The notes beneath the pieces were generated by a model. It was not told the DNA's origin. It was given only the letters and a program-made list of their open reading frames with translations, and did no database searches. Of a stretch of DNA of 25,674 bases, positions 13,426-22,285 are shown one piece after another (the stretch's first letter is position 1; each line of letters starts with the position of its first letter). The translations under genes were made by a program, and so were the position numbers. Source of the stretch: a virus; the IMG/VR virus record IMGVR_UViG_3300027969_000393, positions 1-25,674 of that record; one strand, 5' to 3'.

Positions 13426-14237
13426 TTTACAATTTCTATGAGTTGGCGCATCCAACCTATAGTACCTGGTTGGAAGCTTTCTATTTGATTGGCCTTGGGC
13501 AACTCTATGCCTTGACGACCCAGCGTTTCGCGGGCACCTGCAACTAGTTCTTCATAGTTAGGTAGTTTCTTAATGTAGTTTAGAATAGCATCTACTGATC
13601 TAATATCTTTAACTGTGGCTGTTTGTCCTAGCAGTTCTTTGGCTATCTGATTCCAATCGTTACCGTTAGGTAACAGTTCATCTGTTTGCGGATTTAATAT
13701 TCCGTGTTTTGGACTGTACTTCATACCCTTGGCACGAGCAATTGAACTTAATACAATGTGTCTGTGTTCACCACGATACACACCCTGTCCACCAATCATA
13801 CTGCCTTGTTGGAATGCAGGATTCGCACTGAACATAAAGTCTGCTTGTACAAATCCATTAGCTGGATCACCTTTAATAGGTACCTTCCAATGTACGTTGT
13901 CTCCGCTGAGTTTGATGTTTTCTTTGCCGAACTGCGATATGAGTTTGGCAGCAAATTCTTTTTTGTCTACTTCGTTGGCATCCACGCTGAGGTCTAGATC
14001 ACCCGAACTGTTTTTTTCAAATGTGCCATCTGGATCTTCTTTGCGTCCAGTAGTACCTAACCATTTTACAGGTTTCTTGTCGTCGAGATGTTTCTCTTTG
14101 GTAAAGTCCAGTCCAGTGATCTTTTCGATGTAGTCCACTGTGCTTTCTACATCTGCGGTGGCAATACGCTGTGTTAAGGGTTGCTTGTCTGCACCCTTGA
14201 ACACATTACCGCCTTCTAGTAGGTTACTCTGATTCAT
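13422..14237 (-). CDS. Polymerase-beta-fold nucleotidyltransferase-like protein
   Basis: 271 residues. The N-terminus is MNQSNLLEGGNVFKG. The core shows the superfamily pattern: KWLGTTGRK at 58-66 (the G-S/T-x-G helix-capping loop), SSGDLDLSVD at 77-86 with the two metal-binding aspartates Asp80 and Asp82, and a third carboxylate Asp133 in VQADFMF on the following strand. The C-terminal half is helical (KELLGQTATVKDIRSVDAIL). Such enzymes add nucleotides to RNA, DNA, protein or small molecules; the substrate here is unknown. The gene overlaps the upstream small gene by 14 bases and the KxDG protein by ATGA, so the products are made together. The LLEGG near the N-terminus may be a prohead-protease site. 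Confidence 0.68.
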   Translation of the reverse strand: MNQSNLLEGGNVFKGADKQPLTQRIATADVESTVDYIEKITGLDFTKEKHLDDKKPVKWLGTTGRKEDPDGTFEKNSSGDLDLSVDANEVDKKEFAAKLISQFGKENIKLSGDNVHWKVPIKGDPANGFVQADFMFSANPAFQQGSMIGGQGVYRGEHRHIVLSSIARAKGMKYSPKHGILNPQTDELLPNGNDWNQIAKELLGQTATVKDIRSVDAILNYIKKLPNYEELVAGARETLGRQGIELPKANQIESFQPGTIGWMRQLIEIVK

Positions 14238-14502
14238 TTAACGGTCTCTTGGTTCTTTTAGATTCAGCGATCTTGCGTATGCCCCGTGTGAATTTGGCAG
14301 GATCTTGCCCACGTATGGCATTTAACAGCCTACGTTCTAGTTCATCCGCTTGTTCTGCTGTATAGTGTTTTTTCAACGTTTCCAGAAGATTGATAGCTGA
14401 GTTGATAATATTGGTGGCACGACTTTCAAACAGTGCATCCTTGTTACGGATTTCTGCTAGTTCATTTAATTCCTGCAGTATCGATCTTGTGTGTAGTTTC
14501 AT
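14224..14502 (-). CDS. Small helical protein upstream of the nucleotidyltransferase pair
   Basis: 92 residues, highly charged and helical: MKLHTRSILQELNELAEIRN, then SRATNIINSAINLLETLKKH and EQADELERRLLNAIRG, ending KRTKRPLNESE. No membrane segment or catalytic site is seen. LQE, LAE and LNE all match the Leu-x-Glu rule of T4 prohead protease cleavage. A ribosome binding site (AAGG) and late promoter motif precede it. It overlaps the nucleotidyltransferase gene by 14 bases, so it may be a partner or packaging adaptor of that enzyme. The function is not known to me. Confidence 0.72.
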   Translation of the reverse strand: MKLHTRSILQELNELAEIRNKDALFESRATNIINSAINLLETLKKHYTAEQADELERRLLNAIRGQDPAKFTRGIRKIAESKRTKRPLNESE

Positions 14503-14516
14503 ATGCCTTTTCCAGT

Positions 14517-14530
14517 CTAATATTTACCCT
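14517..14530 (-). promoter_or_regulatory. T4-type late promoter motif
   Basis: The minus strand reads GGGTAAATATTAG with core TAAATA at 14521-14526. It lies about 20 bases before the ATG of the small helical protein and would drive the nucleotidyltransferase operon. Confidence 0.5.
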
Positions 14531-14561
14531 ATCTATATACTACAATAAAAATAGCTATTAA

Positions 14562-17500
14562 TCAAGCCTGTGCTTCGCCCCAACGTAGAATAATGTTTGT
14601 AGGTGTAGCCGAACCCGCTACTTTATAGACGTTTATAGCTAGCACGTCTGGGCCGTTGGGGAATGTGCCACGACCTCCAATTGCAGTACTAGTGAGCTCT
14701 TTTAACGCACTTAGCTCTAGTACTTCAGTGTTGCCGGGATTAGCAATAAACGAAAATACCTGTTCACCTGGTAGTGCATACAGCGCACCAAATTGCCATG
14801 TAATACTAGCAGCAGCATTAATCGTGGTATTAGCTGATTGACTAAACACCACTCTATACACTGTAGTGCCTCCGTAGGTTCTTGATTCTACTGCTGTGAT
14901 GCTGGTTCCAGCTGCGAACTGTGTGTTAATGGTGGCTAGTTTTGTACTGACCCCAGCACCGCTGGCTAACCAAGAACCTGATGTAAAGAACAAATAATTT
15001 TTATTCACGTATGAGGCAGCAGACAGAGCAGCTGTGATAGTTACTACTACATCGTTACCAGAACCTGTAGAGGATGTAAGATTAGCATTGCCACTCATCA
15101 CAATCCTAGTATATAATGTTGCACCGATGGTAATGTAACTAGGAGTAATACTGGTAATGGTTTGGCCGCCACTGATAAATGTCTGCAGAGTATAAGTCAA
15201 CCCTGTTGGAGTACCTGCAGTGGTTGATACTCCGCCGCCACCTGAGGTAGCACTTAGAGTAAAAGTAGTAGAGCCGTTGGTGGCCACAATAAAATACTGG
15301 GCGCCAGTTGCGTATCCGCTGATAGTACCTGTACCCCCTAGTGTTCCAGTGATAGTTATTTTTTCACCGATAAACAAAGTGGTAGCTGTGCAGCTAAATT
15401 GTCCGGCAGTGCCTGTTATCACCACAGATGCCAATGTAGTACCTGTGCCTGCGATGCTCAGTACATCGTTGACCGCTATTCCAGATCCTGTAGCAGTGCT
15501 GTTGGGAATTAAAAAATCACTTCTTGAAGCCGATATAGCTGACCCATAGGCAGCTGTGACTGCGCTGGTACCGGTCACTGCAATGTTGTTGCCTGTGCCT
15601 GCTGTGCTGGTAGCTGTGCCGTTGGTACTCATAATTATTCTAGCATAAGCCACACTGCCTATGGTCCAATAATTAGGAGTTATAGAAGCTATAGCTTGTC
15701 CATCAGTTAGATATGTGCTTGCCGATACCACATCAGTGGCCACAGTGGTAGAAGCTGCATATTGACTCTGTGTGACCAAGAAATCATTTCTGCTGGAAGA
15801 TATAGCTGTATTGAATCGTGCAGCAACACTGCTGGTCACTGTGACAGTGACGTTTTGTGCGCCGTTGCTGGCAGCTAGGGTGCTGTTGGCAGTGGGCACT
15901 GCTGTCATTATCACCCTGGCATAGACCACGCTGGCTATGGTGATATAACTTGGAGTTATGCTGGATATAGCTTGTCCACCTAGAATGAATGTGGTAGCGG
16001 ATAATACATCTGGATTACCAATAGTTGTGGTCAACGCAGCATATGATGTTTGTGTGATCAAGAAATCCAGTCTACCAGTTGACAGTGCTCGTCCGTATGT
16101 GCCGTTGATCACTATGGACACATTGTTGCCTGCGCCTGCTGTGCTGTTCACTGTCATGTTTTGATTGAACACTATGCGTGTATATGCACCTGCGATGAAA
16201 GCTCGGGTCACGCTGGCTATGGTGGTATTGGCAGCAATGCCTGTGCCTGACACTGCATCACCAACAACCAACGGTGTGGTTAGAGCATCATACTGCGTGT
16301 TGGTGATAAGTATGTCGTTTCTCGTAGTATCTGTAGCTCTAATGTAGGTGTTGTTACCATATGGCTGTCCTGCATTAAATCCCAACGCTGTGACTGTCTG
16401 GCCAAAGCTGGCAGCTGTGATTGTTTGTGTGGTAGCACTGAAACTAACAGCAGTAAGACTGTTTGTAACCGGTGTAAATCCAGGTGCAGTTAGTGTGGTA
16501 CTTAGTGCTCCTGCCACTGTTGAAGTAGTAGTAGAAACATTTCCGCTCCATGTCACAGAACCTCCACTTGCTACCTGTGCAAAACTAGGCTGTCCACCAG
16601 CTGCTTGTGTGAGCAAACTTCCCCATGTGATGTTTGCTGGGTTAGTGGGATAGTTGATAGGATTTAACACTCCTTCAATAACAATGGCTCCTCCGCCGGC
16701 AACAGTATCACTGGTAATAGAAATACTTGACAACAACAACTGCGCACGATTCAGCAGATCTCGCTCTCCAAGGTCTCCGATCAGCGCATTACTCACACTG
16801 GGTGCTAGTCTAATCAAGAAAGCAGTGACTTTGTCAACTGATGCTGATAGACCAGTTGCAGCATAGTTAAAGATATAACCACGATCTGAATCAAACTGGC
16901 CGTCTATCATAAATGCTGAACCCCAATGGCTGATGATTGGAGTCACTGTGTTAGAGACCAATACCACACCACTGCGTATGACATGGCTGGCAGCTGTGCC
17001 TGCGCTGAAAGTTCTAGATGAGCCTGACACAAATTGATTCAGTGTGGTAGCTCTGGTGCAGCCAGTCAACGCTGAGCCGCTGTTGCCAGTAAAGCTGATC
17101 AACTCATTGTCTATATACACAGTTCCTGAATTTGGAAACCAAAACAAGTCATCTGCACTCATAGGTATCGTGGTCTGGTTGCTGGTCATTGCTGCTGATA
17201 ATTTGCCTTTATATCCCTCGTTGATTACTTCGTATCTCACCGGTTGGTTACCTGTGCGCATATAAGCTTCAAAGTTCACATTACTGTTACGGAATCTATG
17301 CACAAATGTATAGTTGCCGTCTGAGCCTCGCATCATAAAATCAATAAATCCTGCACCGTACCATGTGTGCTGTATACCGATCATCTGCATCTTGGTCACA
17401 TCTATGTTATATCCGCTGGGTCCAGACCCATTCATGGTATCTAGATTCCAATCACTTTGAGGCACTAGAGTGTCCACAACTTTGGTTATCTTTACACTGC

Positions 17501-20500
17501 TGACATTGCTGACACCGCGGAAATCTGGAGTCACGGTCATTGATGTGTTTGACGCTACATTGGAAACCACGTGAGTCATACCACGGATAACAACTCTGTC
17601 GCCTGATGCTAATTGTTCTGTGAATCGAGTGTTGGTGCCTGTTATTGTGTTGGCATTTGCATTGATGCTGATGGTTCCTGCAATTTGGAATGTGCTGCTT
17701 CTTCTGCACACAGCCATTCTTATGCCATCATATTGGAAAAACATGCCGTTCTGATCATCAAATATACCTGCTCGTACTGTGGCACCGTGCCAATTCTTTA
17801 CACTCATTAAACAAGGACTACCTAATATTGGTGATGCGCTGCCTAGTATCTGTGTAGCCACAAAACTCAATTGTCTTTCATTGGTTATGGTACTAACTGT
17901 GTAAGTGCCGTTGTATCCAGAAGTAACAACACCCGTGATTGTGATAACTCCACCAACTTGGCATCCGTGATCTGTGTCGTCACTGATTATAGTAATGATG
18001 CTGCCTATTGCTGTGCCTGTGGCGGTGACTGAACGTATATCATAACTGGGAGCAAACAGTGCACCAGTATTATATGTAACACCCTTGCCTGATTGATAAC
18101 GAATGTATTTTTTACTCATACGTATGGCAGTAGAGCCGTGTGCTGGACCGGCTGTGCCTAATTGCACACCGCCGTCAAAGGGTCTGTGTATAAAGAATGA
18201 ATCTGGTCTGCCATAGACCTGTCCAACTAAGGTATTGGCTATGGTACCAGCGGCTCTGGCCGTGTATCGTAAAGTGGTTGCTGTTGGCACACTTTCTACA
18301 AAGTAAGCACCAGCGGCTAATTGAGCATTGGTACCAACACTTGTGATCTGTGTCGTTATGGTGTTTCCTGGTATAAACCCGTGAGCCGTGGCAAATGTAG
18401 CTTCTATAGTAGAGATAGCCGAGAATGTAAGCCCTGTATTGCCACTGGCTATTTGAGCAGTAGTTGGTTCACTGATAGTGAAAGCACTGATGAAATCTTT
18501 GGTAGGGGCTGTGACTGCTGTACCAGTGACTGTGGCAGATTGTATGGCGCCACCTGGAGTTACTGTGGCCACTGTGCATTGTGCCTGAGTGTGTAGAGTA
18601 GCTACGTCGAACTGTCCTGCTGACCCTCCGCCTTGCACCACTGTTATTGTGTTGCCGATAGCGTATCCTGATCCCGGATTATTAACTGTAACTGACAAAA
18701 TGCCGCCAGCACCGTCGTCAACAATGTTAACAGTGAGACCTGTGCCGCCACCGCCTGTAGTTGCCAACCCACTAGCAGTGGTATACCCCGAGCCTGCGGC
18801 GATTGTACCAGCAGTGCTAACACGGCCTGTGGCTCCTATGGTAATAACTTCGTTGGCTGTGTAGCCACTACCGCCTGCACTGATTGCAACAGCTGTGATA
18901 ATGCCAGCTGATGCAGTGGTGTTTATTGTAAGGCCTGTGCCTGAACCGCCACTGGTTGTGGCAACTCCAGCAGCAGTTGAATATCCTGTGCCTCCTACGG
19001 TGACTGCACCAAGAGTAGCAGCCACATCTAAAGGAGAAGCTGAAACCACGAGAACAGTGGCGTTGTTAGCAGGAGCAGCACCATCCATGCTGGTTCCCGG
19101 AATGGTCACTGTATTAGTGGCCACATATCCACTTCCCGGAGTGGTCACTGTGACACCGTAACCAGGACTTCTTGATATGCTGAACTGTGCTCCAGTGCCT
19201 GATCCAGTTGTGGCACTTTGTGTGAGTGCAGTATAGGTTTTAGTTGTACCTATGATTGCTGAAGTCAATGCTCCACTAAGAGTAACAGTGTTGCCAGTAA
19301 CGTCTGTTACGATCACTGCCTGACCGTCACCTCGATTAAACACTAGACCAGGACCAATTCCGGTGGTACTGGTAACATCTATAGTAGTTGCGCTGATCGC
19401 AGCGTTGGCACTCAGTGTGGTTGATGCTGCTATGCCGCCGGAACCAGTGACTGCTGTGATCTGTGTGCCAGTATTAACTCCTGTGCCGCTAAGAGGAGCT
19501 CCTATCTGTGGACTGCCTGAACTGAATCCAATTACTGCACTGCCGCTGGGCGTGATCAAACTAGTGGTTATGGTACCGGAACTACCTCCTGATACCACAG
19601 CTAGACTAGGTGACCCTACCGCAGCACCTGTATAGAATCCACCTTTTCTCAACTGTGTATATGTGCTAGCCAACACTTCACCGTTGGTGGTTCCTACTTT
19701 AGATTTGGCATAAAAAGATATCTGCGTTGATGACCCTACCACAGCAACTAAAAAACTCCCTTCTGCACGACTGAACCCCGAAACACTGTTACTTAGGGCC
19801 TTGATGGTTATAGGATCATTCACAGCTAGTCCGTGAGCAGCTGTGGTAGTCACTGTGATAAGACTGGCACCCACATCGCCAGTTCCTGAACTGGCATCTG
19901 TAGTCACATTAGTCACCGGAATATCACTGCCCGGTATTTCATAGATACTTGGATAGTTGCGCATCAATCCAATGGCCTGCCACTTGGTAGGTTGAAGTCC
20001 GTACTCGAAGTCAGCATCCAACATGCTTTGCGGGATCCCTACTTTTTGTCTTTCCATGGCATCAGTGGCTATGGAGGTCATACGCACTGCCTGTTCTTTG
20101 GCTTCAACAAAAATCTGTATGTTGTCAGTGACCATCATAGCACTGGTATCTATGTCAAGAGTTATGCTAGTGATCTTATCTACACCATATAATGCTCCTG
20201 GGAAACTGGTATCATAATCTTCTGAATAGGTGATTTCCGCAGCCAAGCTGTCATCAGCAAAATTATACATGATGATGTTGCGTGAACTGTTGGTAATCAA
20301 TAGTAGATCTTTGAGTTTATAAAAGCCGGGTACTTTGATGTAGCCGCGATTGCTGATCTTGGTTGGCAATCTTGATACCCCAAATTCGATTACATCTAAC
20401 ACGATGTTGCTGAGTTCTTTTAATCTAGTCTGTGCCGGTTCTTCCGCAGTATAGGATAGATCACGAACTTGACTGACTAAGATCTGTTTCGGAGTAAATG

Positions 20501-21410
20501 CTATATTTGCCCAAATAAAGTTGTCTATGAGATCTCTGATAAATGTATGTGCATATATTTCAGGTTGACGATCTCCGTCTACCTGTGCAACACCGTTTTC
20601 CCAATATTTTTCTGCGTTGAAGTAGGTCTGTCTATTGCCACCGTGTTTTAAATCGCTGAGGTAACCTTCTAAAATGTAACTAACATCTCGTCTGCATTTT
20701 TCTGCATTATAGGTATAGTTCACATAGGGTGAAATACTGTTATCAACGTTGTATTGAATGTAAGCAATGGTTTCTTCTTGTACGAATCGCTTGTTGGCTT
20801 CAAGTAGATAAACAGCATTAGGTAATAGGCTGCCGCCTTGACTGCTAGGTGCTACTGGCGCTGGCAATGTGCTGAGTCCTGTGTCGATGATATTGATAAC
20901 GATATTGGCCAATGTAAGAAATGCATTATACGCACCTGCTTCTGCGGCTGCGCCTAACAACACTTGAGGTTCACCAACTAGATTTAACACAGATGAATCA
21001 ACTTCATTGGTTAAGATTAAATCGTTGATCTGTGCTCTAATTGTAGTTTGTACATCAACTTCAACATCTCCCGACACTACCTGCAACACTCCACCGATAT
21101 AATATCTTGATGCATTGGCATATGTTAAAGAATTTCCGCCGTAGGTAAGATCGTAGATATACCCGTCAATCACATACCCAATATCTCTTTTACATTTTAA
21201 TTCTCTTGTAGCATCGTAAACATACCCATACCAAATGCTGCCAGCATTACCAGTGTTAGCAGCTATTTGATTTTTGATATATTGGTTAGCTTCTTGTATT
21301 ACATAATTTTTGTTTGCAGTAATCAACGCTACTGCATTTGGATACTGGTTGTAGGCCGGGGGCACCACTCCAGGAAAAAATTTATAATTGCTTAACTGTT
21401 TCTTTGCCAT
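14562..21410 (-). CDS. Giant modular virion structural protein (tail-fibre-like), 2282 residues
   Basis: The longest gene in the window. Residues about 24-185 and 197-352 are two copies of one domain, each with a CxRDxxYxxxGYxxDLxxGGN motif (residues 73-93 and 239-259). After a connector come many Thr/Ser/Gly-rich beta segments, including repeats with GSGY (18590-19200), and then five tandem units of about 85-90 residues near the C-terminus (about 14785-16370). The protein ends with a small domain containing FPNGPDVLAINVYKVAG. This modular beta-rich design suits an extended fibre or baseplate-attached structural protein. There is an AAGGA ribosome binding site nine bases before the ATG, directly after the repeat-bearing fibre gene. 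No enzymatic motif is seen. Its exact position in the virion is not inferable from sequence alone. Confidence 0.85.
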   Translation of the reverse strand: MAKKQLSNYKFFPGVVPPAYNQYPNAVALITANKNYVIQEANQYIKNQIAANTGNAGSIWYGYVYDATRELKCKRDIGYVIDGYIYDLTYGGNSLTYANASRYYIGGVLQVVSGDVEVDVQTTIRAQINDLILTNEVDSSVLNLVGEPQVLLGAAAEAGAYNAFLTLANIVINIIDTGLSTLPAPVAPSSQGGSLLPNAVYLLEANKRFVQEETIAYIQYNVDNSISPYVNYTYNAEKCRRDVSYILEGYLSDLKHGGNRQTYFNAEKYWENGVAQVDGDRQPEIYAHTFIRDLIDNFIWANIAFTPKQILVSQVRDLSYTAEEPAQTRLKELSNIVLDVIEFGVSRLPTKISNRGYIKVPGFYKLKDLLLITNSSRNIIMYNFADDSLAAEITYSEDYDTSFPGALYGVDKITSITLDIDTSAMMVTDNIQIFVEAKEQAVRMTSIATDAMERQKVGIPQSMLDADFEYGLQPTKWQAIGLMRNYPSIYEIPGSDIPVTNVTTDASSGTGDVGASLITVTTTAAHGLAVNDPITIKALSNSVSGFSRAEGSFLVAVVGSSTQISFYAKSKVGTTNGEVLASTYTQLRKGGFYTGAAVGSPSLAVVSGGSSGTITTSLITPSGSAVIGFSSGSPQIGAPLSGTGVNTGTQITAVTGSGGIAASTTLSANAAISATTIDVTSTTGIGPGLVFNRGDGQAVIVTDVTGNTVTLSGALTSAIIGTTKTYTALTQSATTGSGTGAQFSISRSPGYGVTVTTPGSGYVATNTVTIPGTSMDGAAPANNATVLVVSASPLDVAATLGAVTVGGTGYSTAAGVATTSGGSGTGLTINTTASAGIITAVAISAGGSGYTANEVITIGATGRVSTAGTIAAGSGYTTASGLATTGGGGTGLTVNIVDDGAGGILSVTVNNPGSGYAIGNTITVVQGGGSAGQFDVATLHTQAQCTVATVTPGGAIQSATVTGTAVTAPTKDFISAFTISEPTTAQIASGNTGLTFSAISTIEATFATAHGFIPGNTITTQITSVGTNAQLAAGAYFVESVPTATTLRYTARAAGTIANTLVGQVYGRPDSFFIHRPFDGGVQLGTAGPAHGSTAIRMSKKYIRYQSGKGVTYNTGALFAPSYDIRSVTATGTAIGSIITIISDDTDHGCQVGGVITITGVVTSGYNGTYTVSTITNERQLSFVATQILGSASPILGSPCLMSVKNWHGATVRAGIFDDQNGMFFQYDGIRMAVCRRSSTFQIAGTISINANANTITGTNTRFTEQLASGDRVVIRGMTHVVSNVASNTSMTVTPDFRGVSNVSSVKITKVVDTLVPQSDWNLDTMNGSGPSGYNIDVTKMQMIGIQHTWYGAGFIDFMMRGSDGNYTFVHRFRNSNVNFEAYMRTGNQPVRYEVINEGYKGKLSAAMTSNQTTIPMSADDLFWFPNSGTVYIDNELISFTGNSGSALTGCTRATTLNQFVSGSSRTFSAGTAASHVIRSGVVLVSNTVTPIISHWGSAFMIDGQFDSDRGYIFNYAATGLSASVDKVTAFLIRLAPSVSNALIGDLGERDLLNRAQLLLSSISITSDTVAGGGAIVIEGVLNPINYPTNPANITWGSLLTQAAGGQPSFAQVASGGSVTWSGNVSTTTSTVAGALSTTLTAPGFTPVTNSLTAVSFSATTQTITAASFGQTVTALGFNAGQPYGNNTYIRATDTTRNDILITNTQYDALTTPLVVGDAVSGTGIAANTTIASVTRAFIAGAYTRIVFNQNMTVNSTAGAGNNVSIVINGTYGRALSTGRLDFLITQTSYAALTTTIGNPDVLSATTFILGGQAISSITPSYITIASVVYARVIMTAVPTANSTLAASNGAQNVTVTVTSSVAARFNTAISSSRNDFLVTQSQYAASTTVATDVVSASTYLTDGQAIASITPNYWTIGSVAYARIIMSTNGTATSTAGTGNNIAVTGTSAVTAAYGSAISASRSDFLIPNSTATGSGIAVNDVLSIAGTGTTLASVVITGTAGQFSCTATTLFIGEKITITGTLGGTGTISGYATGAQYFIVATNGSTTFTLSATSGGGGVSTTAGTPTGLTYTLQTFISGGQTITSITPSYITIGATLYTRIVMSGNANLTSSTGSGNDVVVTITAALSAASYVNKNYLFFTSGSWLASGAGVSTKLATINTQFAAGTSITAVESRTYGGTTVYRVVFSQSANTTINAAASITWQFGALYALPGEQVFSFIANPGNTEVLELSALKELTSTAIGGRGTFPNGPDVLAINVYKVAGSATPTNIILRWGEAQA
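14785..16370 (-). repeat. Five tandem beta-repeat units within the giant structural protein
   Basis: Units begin near 16368, 16106, 15835, 15568 and 15028 on the minus strand. Each contains a variant of RxDFLIT...YAAL, a segment like GQxIxSITPSYxTI, xYxRIxM and GxGNxVxVT. The first four starts are about 262-271 bases apart; the fourth unit is about twice as long because a foreign-looking segment (about 15210-15505) is inserted in it. The copies have diverged at the nucleotide level. Confidence 0.75.
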
Positions 21411-21427
21411 TTATTTTTGTCCTTGTT

Positions 21428-22207
21428 TCAACTCAGTGCCACTGAAAAAGCAATCGCTCTGGAATCTGTATAACGTTTGTTGGTAGCATGTGTTGGTAAT
21501 TGTGGAGTTTGATTGATCACAACATTAGCATTGGCTGTGATATCATTGGTTACTGCTAGACTAGTTAGTGTACCTACACTGGTAAGACTGGATGATGTCA
21601 CTGACGCATTTATAACAGCACCGGTTAACGTTCCGGCTGCTGCTGTTACAGTGATATTTGTACTGCCATCGAAACTCACACCATTTATCGATCTTGTTGT
21701 TTGTAGTGTTGTTGCAGTTGAAGCATTGCCAACAACAGCACCAGTATGTGTGCCTGTGGTATTACCAGTTACATTACCGACAACAGCACCAGTATGTGTG
21801 CCTGTGGTATTACCAGTTACATTACCGACAACAGCGCCTGTGTGGGTTCCTGTGGTATTACCAGTTACATTACCAACAACAGCACCAGTATGTGTGCCTG
21901 TGGTATTACCAGTTACATTACCGACAACAGCGCCTGTATGTGTACCAACTGTGTTACCGTTTATTGTTCCGATGAATTGAGCTGCTGTTACAGCACCTGT
22001 GCCAAAATTGACACTTTTATTAAGCACTGCTTTGATGTTTGACAGGTCGTCTTTGAGCAGACCTTCTCCGCCTGCTATACCATTGTAAATTCTCAAAGTA
22101 CCAGTGGTAGTATCGAAATAAATCTCACCGCGGGTACCTGTTATGATCTGTAGATCTGTATTTGAAAACGGTCTTAATCTCAGCTGGCGAATGGGTAATT
22201 GGCTCAT
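21428..22207 (-). CDS. Tail-fibre-like protein with tandem 16-residue repeats
   Basis: 259 residues. The N-terminus (RPFSNTDLQIITGTRGEIYF followed by DTTTGTLRIYNG) resembles the attachment domain common to phage fibre proteins. Residues about 75-160 consist of TGTHTGAVVGNVTGN repeats. These are followed by a beta-rich domain (INGVSFDGSTNITV) typical of fibre shafts and a C-terminal region (PQLPTHATNKRYTDSRAIAF) that resembles the end of fibre proteins before a chaperone or collar domain. It probably forms a trimeric fibre. It precedes the giant structural gene by 17 bases and shares its late promoter. The ribosome binding site is TAGGA. Confidence 0.82.
   Translation of the reverse strand: MSQLPIRQLRLRPFSNTDLQIITGTRGEIYFDTTTGTLRIYNGIAGGEGLLKDDLSNIKAVLNKSVNFGTGAVTAAQFIGTINGNTVGTHTGAVVGNVTGNTTGTHTGAVVGNVTGNTTGTHTGAVVGNVTGNTTGTHTGAVVGNVTGNTTGTHTGAVVGNASTATTLQTTRSINGVSFDGSTNITVTAAAGTLTGAVINASVTSSSLTSVGTLTSLAVTNDITANANVVINQTPQLPTHATNKRYTDSRAIAFSVALS
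21733..21972 (-). repeat. Five tandem 48-bp repeats inside the fibre gene
   Basis: Copies begin at 21733, 21781, 21829, 21877 and 21925. Copies 1, 2 and 4 are identical over all 48 bases. Copy 3 (21829) differs at a few positions and copy 5 (21925) at many. Each encodes one 16-residue repeat, so gain or loss of a copy keeps the frame. Confidence 0.95.
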
Positions 22208-22219
22208 AATGGGTCCTAT

Positions 22220-22233
22220 CAGTTATTTATATG
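22220..22233 (-). promoter_or_regulatory. T4-type late promoter before the fibre genes
   Basis: The minus strand reads CATATAAATAACTG, containing the full TATAAATA (core 22224-22229). The ATG at 22207 follows after a short leader with TAGGA. Confidence 0.65.
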
Positions 22234-22285
22234 TTTTTTGATATCGGACAAAGACATTAATTTTTGTGCGGGTACCCACGATCCT

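Noticed and set aside
13426-13455. Longer start for the KxDG protein
   Set aside because: The internal ATG at 13425 gives the ATGA coupling used by its neighbours and an N-terminus like theirs.
14656-19635. Numerous plus-strand frames of 60-110 codons opposite the giant structural gene
   Set aside because: They are Val/Pro/Ala-rich shadows of Thr/Ser/Gly-rich coding sequence with no start signals.
21733-21972. CRISPR-like array
   Set aside because: The repeats are contiguous 48-bp coding units without spacers, so this is a protein repeat.
21513-22042. Long plus-strand frames opposite the fibre repeats
   Set aside because: They are repeats read on the wrong strand; all three frames stay open because the 48-bp unit lacks stops, and no ribosome binding site or promoter supports them.
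22263-22277. Palindrome GGGTACCC between the divergent fibre and plus-strand genes
   Set aside because: An 8-base palindrome is not rare and has no U-run or clear promoter overlap, so neither a terminator nor an operator can be supported.
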